Shown here one piece after another: positions 11,108 to 22,284 of a stretch of DNA of 64,000 nucleotides (the stretch's first letter is position 1; every line of letters begins with the position of its first letter). The notes below the pieces were generated by a model. The model saw only the letters and a program-made list of their open reading frames with translations. It was not told the DNA's origin and ran no database searches. The position numbers and the translations under genes were made by a program. Source of the stretch: Euglena gracilis (lineage: Eukaryota > Euglenida > Euglenophyceae > Euglenales); the NCBI GenBank assembly GCA_039621445.1, contig CP154954.1, forward strand, positions 9,744,588 to 9,808,587, read 5' to 3'.

Positions 11108-12891
11108 GTGGACCGGAATACCGAAAACCTCTGGGTGTTGGGGAAGTGGTTCTTGGATCCTCCTCCCCCGATTCCTCTCTGAGCAGATGGGATCAAACAT
11201 GAAATCACGGGGAGTGCAGTACCCCCGAACGACAGTCACCCCCGGAACCTTTTTGGTTTGGGGGGGCCGACCCCACACCCCCTCTTGTATTTCCAGAGGT
11301 GCCAATGTTTATGTCAAATTTTTATTTTGGCGCCGTCCCCCTCCCCCTCCCGCCACCTCCTGGGGGTTGACCCCCACCATGATTCCCGTACAGCCCTGCA
11401 CTGAGGGGGGGGGGGGCGTCGCTTAAAATAATTTGGTCCCATCCCCTGGGGGTGTCCAGCCAATCAGCAGCTTTTTTCCACCCTTGAACCCTCCCCCCCC
11501 CAATCAACACTATTTGTTTTGAAGCATTCCAACGGGTGGTGACGTTTTTTTTTTTGGCTTCGGAGGTGCAAATATGTGCCAAAAATGGGCAAGAATGGGT
11601 CCGAAGAGGGCTGGGCACATTTTGGGCCAAAATATCAAGTTTTAGCATAATTGGAAGTTTTTTTTAGTTTCAATTTTTTGGTACCTGGTACGACCCCGGG
11701 ACCGAATTTCAGCCAATGGGGACCCCATGGGGGGGGGTGGTCATCCAGCAGCCGGGGGGGGGGGGGTGTTGCTAAGCATCGCCCTGAGAGTTGGCATTGC
11801 TCAGTTCCATTGGAATCTCCACCTCCCCCCGGGGAACTGTCTTCCACCCTCAGATTTTTTAGCCTGTTCTCACTGTCCTCATGGGGACCTGTCTCCAACT
11901 CACCTTTCTCCTAACGATTTTTTGTGTGATTTTTTGTGTTTTTTTTTGGATTGAAGAAAAAATTTCCCCAAGCTGGAAATATTGTTAATGCTTTCACCCC
12001 CATGCTTCTGATCACAAGCATGCGAAGAAGAATCGCCCTTTCGGGGTTTTATGTCGGCTGTGGTTATGTCGGCTGTGGTCGAAAAACGGGTATTTCCCCC
12101 CTCTGACCCCGACCCCTCTCAGGAAATTTTCCTCTGATCCCGTATTTGCTGACCTGTTGTAGTCAAAGGAACCCGCCTCCTATCTCTGTACTCGTTGCCT
12201 TGTCAGAGTGGATACGGTTTCTGGCGAGGCGGTGGGTTGACTGACGAATTGGACAGTACCAAAGGTTCTCTAGGAATGAAAATTTCCTAGGTGGCGGAAT
12301 AAAAGGTTTCGCAAATGAGGATAAGACCAGGGTGACAAGAAGTTGGCACCCCCGTGGTGGTGTCACAGGTGCCCCCAAACAGGTCGGCAACATGAAAATC
12401 AACCCCTAACCCCTTAAAACCATGCAGAGCGGGAGGGTGAATGCGGGTTCAGATGCTAAATCAGTTGTTGTTTATCTGGACCGCCCACCAAAAGAAAAAA
12501 GGCTCCTTCCATATGACTGAACATCTTGTTTAAGCGTTGTTCAATGTAAAAACATGGGGTTGCCAAGAAGTTCTTCAAGACTCATTTGGTCAAATGAAGC
12601 CTGCTTCGCTGTTGGCCTGCGTGATCACCAGTTCGAAGTTTGCCGAATGGCCTCCCGTGATTATCCTGATTTGGACATGCACCATTGGGGAGGGGGTTCT
12701 CATTCTGGCAATACTTCGATCCGTCCATTTTCTGTTGCTGGCGGTTGCCACAAGCAGAGGGGACGACCCAATTCCTGGGCAAGAGATCCCTCGACTGAAC
12801 AGCCTTCTGCTGCGCTCCTGCTGGCGATGAAGCAAACCATGCACACACACAAATGATGCCAGTGAGTAGACGGTTGTGGAGTGCAAAATAA

Positions 12892-12926
<35 letters not shown>

Positions 12927-12994
12927 GTATACATATGCATACATATACATATATTTGTATATATGTATATATGTATATATACATATGCAAACAT

Positions 12995-13032
<38 letters not shown>

Positions 13033-13479
13033 GTGTGTAATGACGTTTCAAATATGATCGAAACATTTTTCTTCCTCCCCCCGTGTCCAGTGATTTGTTC
13101 ACTGGCCTTGTTTACTCAGGACATCTCATTGGGTATATCCTTGTGTAGCAAGCGTGTGCTTTGGTATTTGTAGTGCTTTGTGTGTGTGGTCTTTTAGGAT
13201 GTGTAGTAGCATGTGCTTCAGGAGTTGCACCCCCCCCATCGAGGGGTGGGCTGGACTACAGCCAGTCTAAAATGGGCCAAATGTATTTTCTAATGGACCC
13301 TGAGGGGGGGTTGTCACATTAGATAGTGGAAAGGAAGGGCCACTGTTAAAATCATGGCCTACTGAGGAGATTGTCAGGGTCCCCGGGACTTGCGAGTTTG
13401 TCAGGCAGCATTATCTCAAGGTGGAGTGGGGCCTTTGGTGGATGGCAGTACGATGGGCTGGGGCAGATGGCTGGTGCAG
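11108..13479. other. No firm gene; repeats and one unexplained reading frame
   Basis: G/C hairpin repeats lie at 11,380-11,510 and 11,690-11,850. A 100-codon plus-strand frame at 12,554-12,856 is protein-like in its first two thirds but has no recognised family, and a second frame over it is also open. A TA/CATATA microsatellite is at 12,889-13,035. Confidence 0.4.
12889..13035. repeat. AT and CATATA microsatellite
   Basis: (AT)n followed by GTATAT and CATATA hexamers. The tyrosine-rich reading frames across it are repeat artefacts. Confidence 0.9.
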
Positions 13480-13589
13480 ACGCCCCGCCGCTGCCTAATG
13501 CTCAGGAGCGTCGAGGTCGGCCGCAGGACCCCTCGGCCAGGAGGTGGGCACGCGACAAGCCGTACATCCAGGCTCCTGCTGGATTTGAG
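13480..13589 (+). CDS. Possible internal exon
   Basis: After GGTGCAG two bases and 36 codons run to GAG|GTGCCG. The peptide starts APPLPNAQERRGRPQDPSAR and ends YIQAPAGFE. A second plus frame is open (TPRRCLMLRSVEVG), but the chosen one matches the proline/arginine composition of other exons. No polypyrimidine tract is close to the acceptor, so confidence is moderate. Confidence 0.45.
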
Positions 13590-13628
13590 GTGCCGACCAC
13601 GAGGTGGTGGCACTGCCACATCACGAGG

Positions 13629-14340
13629 ATGATCGTAACTGGGCAGTTCGAAAACGTTTGCTGCAGGATTGGGTGTATTTCTGTGCGAAGTGCACGTGTG
13701 TATTATTATTATTATTTATTATTTATTATTGCCAAGTCATGATGTAGAGCAGTGGGTGGGCGGCACACAAACGTGGGCACACACAAATTGTGTTTATTGC
13801 TGTTTTTCCCCCCCTTTGTTTCGAGGTTCTTTGTTTTTCTCCTCCATTTCGAAATGATTTTGATTTTTTTTATTCAATTATGCATGTATGTACGTTCGTA
13901 CGTACGTACGTACGTACGTACGCACGTACGTACGTATGTATGTATGTATGTATGTATGTATGTATGTATGTATGTATGTATGTATGTATGTATGTATGTA
14001 TGTATGCATGCATGCATGCATGCATGCATGCATGCATGCATGCATGCATGCATGTATGTGTGTATGTATGTATGTATGTATGTATGCATCGTAATTGGGC
14101 AGTTCGAAAACGTTTGCTGCAGGATTGGGTGTATTTCTCTGCGAACTTCACGTGTTTATTAGTATTATTATTATTATTATTATTTATTGCCAAGTCATGA
14201 TGTAGAGCAGTGGGTGGGCGGCACACGAACGTGGGCACACACACAAATTGTGTTTGTTGCTGTTTTTTTCCCCTTTGTTTCGAGGTTCTTTGTTTTTTCC
14301 CCCATTTCCGAATGATTTTTAATTTTTTTTATTCAATTAT
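13629..14340. repeat. Tandem duplication of a ~460-bp unit
   Basis: Sequence from GGGCAGTTCGAAAACGTTTG at 13,640 recurs at 14,097. Both copies continue through an ATT microsatellite, GTGGGCGGCACAC, TTCGAGGTTCTTTG and TTCAATTATGCATG into their own tetranucleotide array. Confidence 0.85.
13880..14090. repeat. TACG/TATG/CATG tetranucleotide array
   Basis: Runs of (GTAC)n, (TATG)n, (CATG)n and (TATG)n in order. It forms the right end of the first duplicated unit. Confidence 0.95.
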
Positions 14341-14716
14341 GCATGTATGTATGTATGTATGGATTTACGTTCGTACGTACGTACGTTCGTAAGTACGTAC
14401 GTATGTATGTATGTATGTATGTATGTATGTATGTATGTATGTATGTATGTATGTATGTATGTATGTATGTATGTATGTATGCATGCATGCATGGATGGAT
14501 GGATGGATGGATGGATGGATGGATGGATGGATGGATGGATGGATGGATGGATGGATGTATGGGATGGATGGATGGATGGATGGATGTATGTATAGATGGA
14601 TGGATGGATGGATGGATGGATGGATGGATGGATGGATGGATGGATGGATGGATGGATGGATGGATGGATGGATGGATGGATGGATGGATGGATGGATGGA
14701 TGTATGTGTGTATGTA
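14340..14716. repeat. TATG/GATG tetranucleotide array
   Basis: The right end of the second duplicated unit, expanded compared with the first and switching to a long (GATG)n run. Reading frames rich in MYVC or HPSI here are artefacts. Confidence 0.95.
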
Positions 14717-14911
14717 TGTTCGTGTGTATGTGTGTACATGTGTATACATAAGCATGGAAGTTTCTTATGCTATATGATATAAGTACAATCTCCTTGAGGG
14801 CACACGCACACACAGTAATACACCTGATGTTTATCGGTTGCTTGCCCCCCCCCCATGCGCCAGCGCGCTTCGGTGCCCCATCATTTCCTTCCCACCACTG
14901 CCCTGTGCCAG

Positions 14912-15105
14912 TGGCGCCGGTCCCCACCGTGACCAAGGTCCACTCCGACCCCATCGCCAGCCCGCCCGTCCGCCCGGACGGCGCCACACCCCCAGCCCTG
15001 GCCCCACGCATCAGCCCCCTGAGCCAGTCCCCCCGCCTGCCGTCGCCGGAGATGTTCAGCCCCGCGGCGGTGTCCCCCCGGCTGGTCTACCCCGAGACGT
15101 CACGG
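14912..15105 (+). CDS. Proline/serine-rich exon
   Basis: A strong acceptor (CCCACCACTGCCCTGTGCCAG) is followed by two bases and 64 codons, nearly all ending in G/C. The peptide contains [17 protein letters not shown], then SP-rich [19 protein letters not shown]. Repeated SP motifs are typical of a phosphorylatable disordered tail; this is inference. The donor is uncertain. CGG|GTGTCT closes the exon in phase 0. GAC|GTCACG or CCT|GTTCCG would leave two bases and fit the micro-exon at 15,445. Confidence 0.65.
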
Positions 15106-15444
15106 GTGTCTGCCCAGAGGCTGCCTGTCCTGTTCCGAAAGAAACCCCCGCAAAATGCACCCCCGGTTTTTTTGTATTTTTTGGTTTATTTCTCAGATTT
15201 CACCATTTTTGAGCAATTTTCAGTTGGTCACCATTTTTTTGACCAAAAGTACTGAATTCAATGCCTAAAAAGTCGTAAAACGTATGTTTTTTGGGGGGGG
15301 ATTTTTTCCCCCATATTGTGCCTGCAACACACAACCACCCAGGGGGGGGGTTAAATTTGGGGGTATTGTGTATGAGTTGTATTGGGGGTGTTCGCATTTT
15401 CTGACATATTGTTGAAATGATTTTCTTCCTGAAGAGGTCATCAG

Positions 15445-15471
15445 CACCTTCCAAGTTTGTTTAGATAAACA
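15445..15471 (+). CDS. Possible 27-bp micro-exon
   Basis: Flanked by GAAGAGGTCATCAG and the consensus donor GTGAGTGAA. It carries one base, eight codons (TFQVCLDK) and two bases. The two trailing bases join exactly with the first base of the exon at 15,753, which supports both. It is too short to identify from content. Confidence 0.4.
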
Positions 15472-15752
15472 GTGAGTGAATGTGTGCAAGCCACCCAGGT
15501 TGAGCAGTGGACGTTGATGAAATGGTATCTTTTCCTTTCCTTCTTCCAAAACTCCCCCCTTGGGCAATATTTAACAAATATGTGGGTGACGTGGTGCCAA
15601 CGGCACAGAGGACTAACACGAAAGGAATGTTTCGAAAGAAAAACACCACGTAATGATAACGTGGAGGATGCGATATGGCGTGCTGGTCTGGAAGGCATAT
15701 ACCCCGGGAAACTGTCTCCTGACAGAGTAACACTGCACAGGTAAATAAATAG

Positions 15753-15924
15753 GTACTCGGGCTTGCCCATCGGCCCTCCACGCACGGCCGCCCCTGCTGG
15801 TGCCCCCTCCGGGGACTTCTTCCCCCTGCGCAGCAGCAGCCCCGCCCCCAACGCCGGCCGCCCCCCCAGCCCCTCCATGCATGCCCACCCCCGCCGGAGT
15901 GCCAGCCATCCAACTGCTTCCTGA
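15753..15924 (+). CDS. Proline/serine-rich terminal exon
   Basis: From AAATAG the frame runs 56 codons to TGA at 15,922, starting YSGLPIGPPRTAAPAGAPSG and continuing through FFPLRSSSPAPNAG. Third positions are almost all C or G. If an earlier donor such as CGGA|GTGCCA at 15,889 is used, the gene continues. A CAGCAGCAG run at 15,831-15,839 could serve as a NAGNAG acceptor in another frame. Likely the C-terminus of the protein encoded at 14,912. Confidence 0.5.
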
Positions 15925-16728
15925 AGTCCATTGTACAGTTCAGCTGAAAATTACGGAAGACAGAAATTTTGGCAAAATACCCAATTTTTGCCATAATTTC
16001 TTTCTCGTATTTTTTTTGCCGTAGTTTTTGTCTTCCATAATTTTTAGCCACACTGTATACACTGTATGCATTGACATCCCCCCCCTTGGATTTGGCCCAG
16101 GTGTAATTATCCTTGACTCCGTCATTGAAACCCTCCAGGGTCACCAGGGTGAGTGTCAGGGCATCTCGTAAGCCGGAGGGACTCAAACCAACTGGGTGGC
16201 CCTTCTTTACAACCCTGGACAATTCACTCAACAGCTGTGTAACCTCACCCCCGGGGGGTGGGTTTTCAAGAGTGAGTGGGTGGGTTGCGGCGCCAGTCCC
16301 CATGGGGGGTGCTCCAGGGGTCTGTCTTTGGCCCAGCCGAAGGCTGGGTGGAAAACTCTTTTCAACGCTTTTCAGCCGATTTCGAGTGATTTTTTGGGTG
16401 GCTGGTGAGTGGGTGGGTGGGTTGACCGTCCAGGGGAGGGGAGTGGGTGGATGGGTGGGTTTTCAGAGAGAAAAAGTGGGTGGGTGGGTAGGTGGGTTTT
16501 GGTCCAGGAAAGAGTGCCCCCCCAAAAAAAATCTGTGCCCGGGGCCCTCCACCGGAGTGAATTTAGCTGTCCAGCTGCCTGAAGAGTGGCTGAACAGAAT
16601 GCCTTTTTTTTCTTTTGGCTGTGCAAAAGATGGGTCAAAAATTGGTCAAATTTGGCCGTCTGCCCAGTATCATTTCGGTGAAAAAATGGATTTCCGCATC
16701 AATTGTTTTAACAGTTTTTTTTTTGCAG
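15925..16728. other. Intron or intergenic sequence
   Basis: Contains GGGTGGGTGG-rich repeats at 16,390-16,500, similar to 17,665, and a T run leading to the acceptor at 16,728. No exon recognised. Confidence 0.45.
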
Positions 16729-16833
16729 GGTACCAGCCGGAGGTGCCATTTCACGCCTGAGGTTCGTCCATCCCCGGCACAGCAGTGGCATGGGGTCACC
16801 CCGCGCCACCGTAGCCGCGGCAAGGGCTGGCTG
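16729..16833 (+). CDS. Probable internal exon
   Basis: The acceptor is a run of ten T ending GCAG. It is followed by exactly 35 codons to CTG|GTACGC in the phase-0 frame (GTSRRCHFTPEVRPSPAQQW). A second frame is open and short, so the frame is not certain. The peptide is basic and not recognised. Confidence 0.45.
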
Positions 16834-16999
16834 GTACGCGCCCGGCGTTTTCCTCTCCCCCCTCCTCTTCTTCGAAAACCTGGCGGCACCCCCACCGTTG
16901 TTTTCGGATGTCTGCCTGGAAATTCATTTGCTTTTGGCACTGGTCTTCATCCAGTCTTGTGTTTAATTTTGTCGAAGAAGAAGCACAAGCAGCAAACAC

Positions 17000-17169
17000 A
17001 AGGAAAGAGCTTGTCTGGATACCCCCCCCAGTGGCTCTCCGGCCCTTCCCCTAGCCCCCAACCAGGCCAGCGCAGCCACAGCCCAGTCGGCCGCGTCTCC
17101 ATGCCTGGGGCGTACCCGGTGACCCGCATGCCCGCATACGACTTGCGACCGCCGGGTGGCCAATGTTGA
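17000..17169 (+). CDS. Proline/serine/tyrosine-rich exon
   Basis: The frame reads LSGYPPQWLSGPSPSPQPGQ and then VSMPGAYPVTRMPAYDLRPP before TGA at 17,167. G/C third positions run throughout. The left boundary is uncertain because several AG dinucleotides lie in the lysine-rich start (16,976-17,010). Donor CCG|GTGACC at 17,119 would remove the stop. Low-complexity and probably disordered; family unknown. Confidence 0.5.
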
Positions 17170-18062
17170 CTGTTGGCACGTTTGTATTATTTCCTGAGAC
17201 TCGGGGTTTGCTGAGATTGTTTTTTTTGTAGTTTCTGGGCTACGCCCACAGGAAGGCGTCAGCTAGCAGCTAAGTTTTCCACCCTTTAAGCAAGGGTTTT
17301 TTTTTTTTTTGAACAGTGGAAGAGACCCCCCCTCTGAGGGTTGGTGAAAGTCAGAAAAAATTTTGTTATGCACAGCCCTTATTCCGCGCCACATGCAAGG
17401 GGGGGATAATTTGATGGTGAAAGGGTCGTGAAGCATGTACCTGGCGTCCTGTAAAGCTTTCCCCCTAGCGACCCTTATTTAGTTTATGGAAACTCCCGCA
17501 CGCGATAATTTCTGAGATAGAATGCGCTCGGGAGCGTCCCATCCCAGAAATAGCTTCTTTTGGATGAGATGTCTTTTCGTTTTTTGATATTTCTTTGCGA
17601 GTGATCATTTCGATCGTTTAAAAAGAACCCTGGTGGACGAAACCCCTGGGGGGTTTTCGAGAGTGGGTAGGTGGGTTGGGCAGGGTATGAAGTGAGCGTT
17701 GGTTTTGTACAGGGGAGGGGAGGGGGTCCAAGCAGGGGGGGGGGGGGGGGGGGGTCCAGATCCCTACTCTACCCCCCCCCCCCGGGATACCGTCATGCCC
17801 GAGAACCTGTCAGGGTCCCACCCGGGAAATTGTTAGGGTCCCCGGTACCGGCCAACCTGTCAGTGTAGGAAGTTGTCAGGGTCCCCGGTACCGGCCAACC
17901 TGTCAGGTGACAGTTTCCCGGGGGGGGGGGGTAGGTACTCTAACCCTGCTTTCCCCCTCCAGCCCACCCTCACCCGGGTTTGGAGATGGTCGGGCTTGCT
18001 TCCACATTTTTCCCCGTCGACCAACCCCCCCCCCCTTCCTGTTGGCCATCCGGTGACCGCAG
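17170..18062. other. Intron-like, with repeats
   Basis: T-rich to 17,650, then G-run repeats and the inverted-repeat element at 17,815-17,935. A polypyrimidine run at 18,025-18,055 leads to the next exon. Confidence 0.45.
17815..17935. repeat. GGGAAATTGT / GACAGTTTCCC repeat with duplicated core
   Basis: GGTCCCCGGTACCGGCCAACC occurs twice (17,837 and 17,880), flanked by CCCGGGAAATTGTTAGG and GGTGACAGTTTCCCGGGG. It shares ends and core with the element at 1,975. Confidence 0.65.
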
Positions 18063-18180
18063 CGGCACAACAGTGCCGGCTGGTGGGACGCCCCCAACCC
18101 TCATCCCGCAGGCCGCTTCACAAGCCCACACCGCGCACCGGCTGCTGTTTCGGTCTCTGGATTTCTGGGCCGGCAGGCGG
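18063..18180 (+). CDS. Probable internal exon
   Basis: After a C-run and GTGACCGCAG one base and 39 codons run to CGG|GTTTAA. The chosen frame reads GTTVPAGGTPPTLIPQAASQ and then HRLLFRSLDFWAGRR. It has the best G/C third-position bias of three open frames. Family unknown. Confidence 0.45.
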
Positions 18181-18299
18181 GTTTAATGCAGTTTGGCACT
18201 CTGGCAAATAGGATTGCAAAGTGCTTTCACCCAGAAAGCTTAAAGCATTCTGATTTGCTGCCGGCTTTTCTGTGTCCGTGTGCACATGCACCTGTTTGT

Positions 18300-18356
18300 G
18301 CATGTTGGTGTGCGCGTGTATGTGTGTGTGGGTGCGTGAGTGTGGGTGTGGGTGTG

Positions 18357-18416
<60 letters not shown>

Positions 18417-18425
18417 TGTGTGTAT
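18300..18425. repeat. GTGT/GTGC microsatellite
   Basis: (GT)n passing into (GTGC)n at 18,370-18,415. Cysteine/valine reading frames across it are artefacts. Confidence 0.95.
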
Positions 18426-18510
18426 ACGGATGCGTGCGTTCTGGCAAAAAAAACCTTAGGCCCTTCGGAGGGTGCTGCTTATCCATCTGCATATCCCAAA
18501 CACGCCACAG

Positions 18511-18620
18511 TGCCCGGAGGGCGATCCGCTGTGGTACGAGCCGCCACCCGCGAAATGGGGACCCGCCGCCGGCGGCCCATGGGGCCCGGCGTCGCGGCCG
18601 GCGGTGCGGGCGGGCTCCTG
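18511..18620 (+). CDS. Exon 1 of a phase-consistent set of three
   Basis: From ACACGCCACAG to CTG|GTTCTA there are 36 codons plus two bases. The peptide is CPEGDPLWYEPPPAKWGPAA followed by a glycine/proline/arginine-rich stretch. Two other frames are open, but only this one leaves the two bases needed by the exon at 18,720. No family recognised. Confidence 0.5.
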
Positions 18621-18719
18621 GTTCTAACCTTGTCCTATCCTGCCCCTCCTGCCCCCACCTCGATGCCCGGTGTGCCATCCTGCCCCGTGGTCGGTGAGCG
18701 ATACGCGTTTCGCCGACAG

Positions 18720-18787
18720 TACGGCCAGCCGGGGCCGGCCGGTGCGGCAGTGGGTTCTGCGGTGGCACCGCCCCGCAATCATGGAGT
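18720..18787 (+). CDS. Exon 2 of the set
   Basis: A 99-bp intron with a C-rich 3' half ends CGCCGACAG. One base completes the previous codon, then 22 codons (ASRGRPVRQWVLRWHRPAIM) and one base run to the consensus donor GTGAGTTG. Third positions are nearly all G/C in this frame. Confidence 0.5.
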
Positions 18788-18879
18788 GTGAGTTGTTCAA
18801 CGCCTTCAACGGGTGGGGGGACAATTGGTTCGTCCCAATGCTGGCTAACCTGCCAAGTTTAGATTATTTTGTTGACCTG

Positions 18880-18885
<6 letters not shown>

Positions 18886-18965
<80 letters not shown>

Positions 18966-18997
18966 GCGTGTGCGTGTGCGTGTGCGTGTGTGTGTAG
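18886..18997. repeat. (GT)n microsatellite
   Basis: About 75 bp of pure GT followed by GTGCGT units. Lies in the intron between 18,787 and 19,304. Confidence 0.98.
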
Positions 18998-19040
18998 ATA
19001 TATGAGTCATGTCGGGGTTTTGTTAAAGCAAAACCGAGCA

Positions 19041-19216
19041 CAAGGGTCAGTTACCATATATGTATATATACATATATATATATAGACATACACGCACACC
19101 CCCACACACACATATATATATATATATATATAAACATTATATCTACATATATATATATATATATCACATATACCTATATATATATATATATATATATATA
19201 TGGTAACTGACCCTTG
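19041..19216. mobile_element. Foldback/MITE with 21-bp perfect TIR
   Basis: CAAGGGTCAGTTACCATATA at 19,041 is repeated exactly, inverted, at the right end (TATGGTAACTGACCCTTG to 19,216). The 135-bp centre is TA/TG microsatellite. No coding capacity and no clear target duplication. Confidence 0.75.
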
Positions 19217-19303
19217 ATGACTTTTTTTTTGCATTTTTTTTGTCCCCCGCTCAACCCCGCCACCGCTCCCTCCCTCCCCTTCCTCTACCCTCCCACCCTC
19301 TAG

Positions 19304-19413
19304 ATGGCCGCTGGCCCCTTCATGAGCAGGGCGGTGGCCGTTGCGGCCCCCCCCTGCTCGGCTGGCTCTTCTGCCGGCGGTCCTCCTCCAGGGCGTGCTG
19401 GTGCACGTCGTGA
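19304..19413 (+). CDS. Exon 3 (terminal) of the set
   Basis: A long CT-rich tract ends CCACCCTCTAG. Two bases complete the codon left open at 18,787. The frame then reads GRWPLHEQGGGRCGPPLLGW and LFCRRSSSRACWC before TGA at 19,411, with G/C at almost every third position. An ATG at the exon start in another frame would give a less biased peptide. Short cysteine- and arginine-rich C-terminus, no recognised domain. Confidence 0.5.
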
Positions 19414-19598
19414 TTCTGCACACTGCATTTGCTTTTCTTGTGTTGTGTATGTGCTCTTGTGTGCATCCGAAATTGTGTGTGTGTTGGGGTGGATGGGTGC
19501 CAGTGTGTGTATTTGTGTGCGCTGTGAGTGTGTGTCTGCATGTGCATGTATTCTTGTGTGTATTCACATATGCGCGTGTTGTGTGTGTGTGTATTTGA

Positions 19599-19636
<38 letters not shown>

Positions 19637-22284
19637 GTGTGTGTGTGTGTCTTTGCCTGATCCAGTTGTGTGTTTTTGTTTTGGGCGCAGTTCGATTGGG
19701 GCATGTGCTGTTTTAGCTTTGCACTGCTCACCCAGCAACCCTGTCTGTGGGTTCCTTGGCCCGCCGAGTTTTATGGTTGTGTCCATTTGTAATGTGCAAG
19801 TGATTTTTTTTTTTCAGCCAGAGGGGATCCCCACCCCACCAGGGGGTTGTTAGTAATTTCCGGGATATGGACACAGGGGTAAATTAGCCATATCACATTT
19901 TTTTTTGATGAACCACAACCTAACTGGATTCGGGCTTTTCCCACAACGTTTTGGGTCCAAACTAACGCCAAACCACCCTCTGGACCGTGGGGGGAGTCCA
20001 GCCGGCACTTTTTTCCCCAGCCAGCTGGATTACCTCCCTTCTTGAGAAATCCCTTGGTAATGCGCAGCCGCTCTCACCCACCCCTGCCGCCCCTGTACCG
20101 CGTAACCTGTGAGTCCTGTCCACAATCCTCCCACCACTTCCCCAGTGGGCTGAACCAGTGCTACCTCCGCCACTGTGACCCAACCAGCCCCCCCCCCCCC
20201 AGTCGACTGCAGCTAATCTCAAATTTGGCTTGTGGGAATCGTAGTGGACCCCCCAGGGGGGTATGCTAGAAGGACCAGCCAATTTTCCCGCTCACCGATG
20301 CAAAGTGCCAGAAAACTTTTTGACCTGCCAAAGATGCCCATTTTTTGACATTTTGGGGGGGGATTTTCCGGGAAAAGAATCTGCCAAAGAATCTCATTCA
20401 TAGATTTTTATCCTGTTGGAGGGACTCCAGGACAAGGGGGAGGCTGCGTCTCGTCAGTGGCTTTTTTTCCTGGCCAGCAAAATGCCTAGCAGACCCTTGG
20501 GGACCTTAAGCATACCGAGGGAATTGTCGTGCCTTAGGGTTTTCAGGTCCTGTCTGAGGAACTGCCCGAAATGAGCGACTGGGGCCTGGCTGCTATGCGT
20601 CGACACGGTCATCCATGGTCCGTATTTTTTAAACGGAGTTGAGAAGTGGGCGTTTCCCCAATCTCTCCCCCCCCCTCCTCTGGAAGGCCGCCAAACAATG
20701 CCACCACCCAGTTCTCCACTTTTGCAAAAGCCCTCAGGGGGGAGGTTGTGGACTTCAGAAATGTCAGCAACCAACAATGATTATTGTGCGCACAGGCGAG
20801 GGCTGGGTCTGACCTGGCACAGTATGGGACCAGCTCCTTCCCTTGGAAGCCTGCCCATCCATGTGAGCCCATCGCTCCCCCCCCCCAACCACCACATCAC
20901 CGTACGTTCGCTTGATGCCCTCCCAGCGTGATTTCTGTCCCCCTGGACTGGGCATAAACCCGGGTGAGGGCAAGGGAGTGGATCACAGAGGTTTTCTCAT
21001 CTGGATATTCCAGTTTGAGGCAGGCAGATTCGGTATATGGAATACGGAGGGTGTCCACGGACCCCCAACCACCCAAATGGTGGTGGTCAAGGTTGTGGAA
21101 TTTCGGGGTCATTTTTTTAGCGGTCAGCTTCTGGGAAACATTTTCCTTTTGCCTTTTCTCGAAAATTTCGCTATTTTGAAGACTTTCGAGGCTTGTTCGG
21201 TGAGATATTGCTCAGTTTGCCAAAAACTGCCTGGTCAGGTTAGAGATAGGATTAAGGTTGGATGTAATGTTGGGTGCTCAGTCTGGCTTATGCCCCGTCT
21301 TCCCCCACCCCTCCTGTCTGCCTGTCTGGCCTCCACTCCTTGTCATCCTCGGCCTGGTTTCTTGTAACATTTGTCCACTTCCCCCCTTCACATCGGTCTC
21401 AGCTATGGCCAGCGTCCTTTCCTTTTTGTGCATGTGGCTTGCCTTCTTGCCTTGAAAAGCATTCACCCCTGCTTGCACAACATTCTGAGTTAAAAAATGG
21501 AGATGGGTAGTATGGGTATGATTGGAGAAGCAGACGGGGAGTCCCACATCGTTTTTCAAACCAAATTAATCAATATCCCTATCCATGAATGAGGAAGTTG
21601 GCAAGAAAACATATTTAAAGCAGACACTCCCTTTCGCTTACCCCAGGAAACCCGGGGGGGGGTGCCTGCTATGGGGAGCTCAAGTCATCCCTCCCGTGGG
21701 GGGGGGTTGGTGAAAAGGAGCCTGGTGCAAGTGGGAATAGGCGCCTTGCCCCTAAAATCGGGAGTGAATTCCAAAATGCCCCAGACTTCTCCAAAATTTG
21801 GATCCAAAGCCTCTTTTATGGGGAGTGAAATGGGGAACCAACGAACAAACATTCTGATCATGCGTTGCGGGCCTTCGCTTCGGAATGCGGAATTAATTTT
21901 ATCAAAGCGTCAGCCACCTGGCGAGTAGTGTGCTTAGGACGCGTTTATCAAAGGAAAACATAAAATTTTGACAGCAGTCTAATATTTCTGCTGGTATTTC
22001 TCGCTGGGGAATCGTCCATGATCCGAGCTCCAAAAGTTTCAGAAGAAACTAACGGACAGAAGGGCCCATGGATTTTTTTTTTAGCCATGGACCCCCCGGG
22101 GGGGGATGGGCCATCTCCCCGGAGGGGGGTGAGCTATGCTTTTCGGCTCCGAATGCACCGCAATTTTTGAAACAGGTAGGGGTGGATGGGGGCCCCCCTC
22201 CCCGTCCTCAAAAACTCCTTTATCGGCACGACTCATTCCGGCACTGCAACAAAGTTTGGACCCGGAACGTGGCCCGTCACACGT
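19414..22284. other. Mostly non-coding, one possible exon
   Basis: (GT)n lies at 19,590-19,660. The 20,060-20,190 stretch can encode YRVTCESCPQSSHHFPSGLN with good codon bias, but a GTGAGT donor and a CCCCAG acceptor sit inside it, so its structure is unclear. A hydrophilic minus frame at 21,278-21,480 is also open. G/C hairpins occur at 20,250 and 22,085. From 22,285 the DIRS cluster begins. Confidence 0.35.

Noticed and set aside
13880-14755. Reading frames of 120-220 codons rich in MYVC, HPSI or WMDG
   Set aside because: Direct translations of TATG/GATG tetranucleotide arrays.
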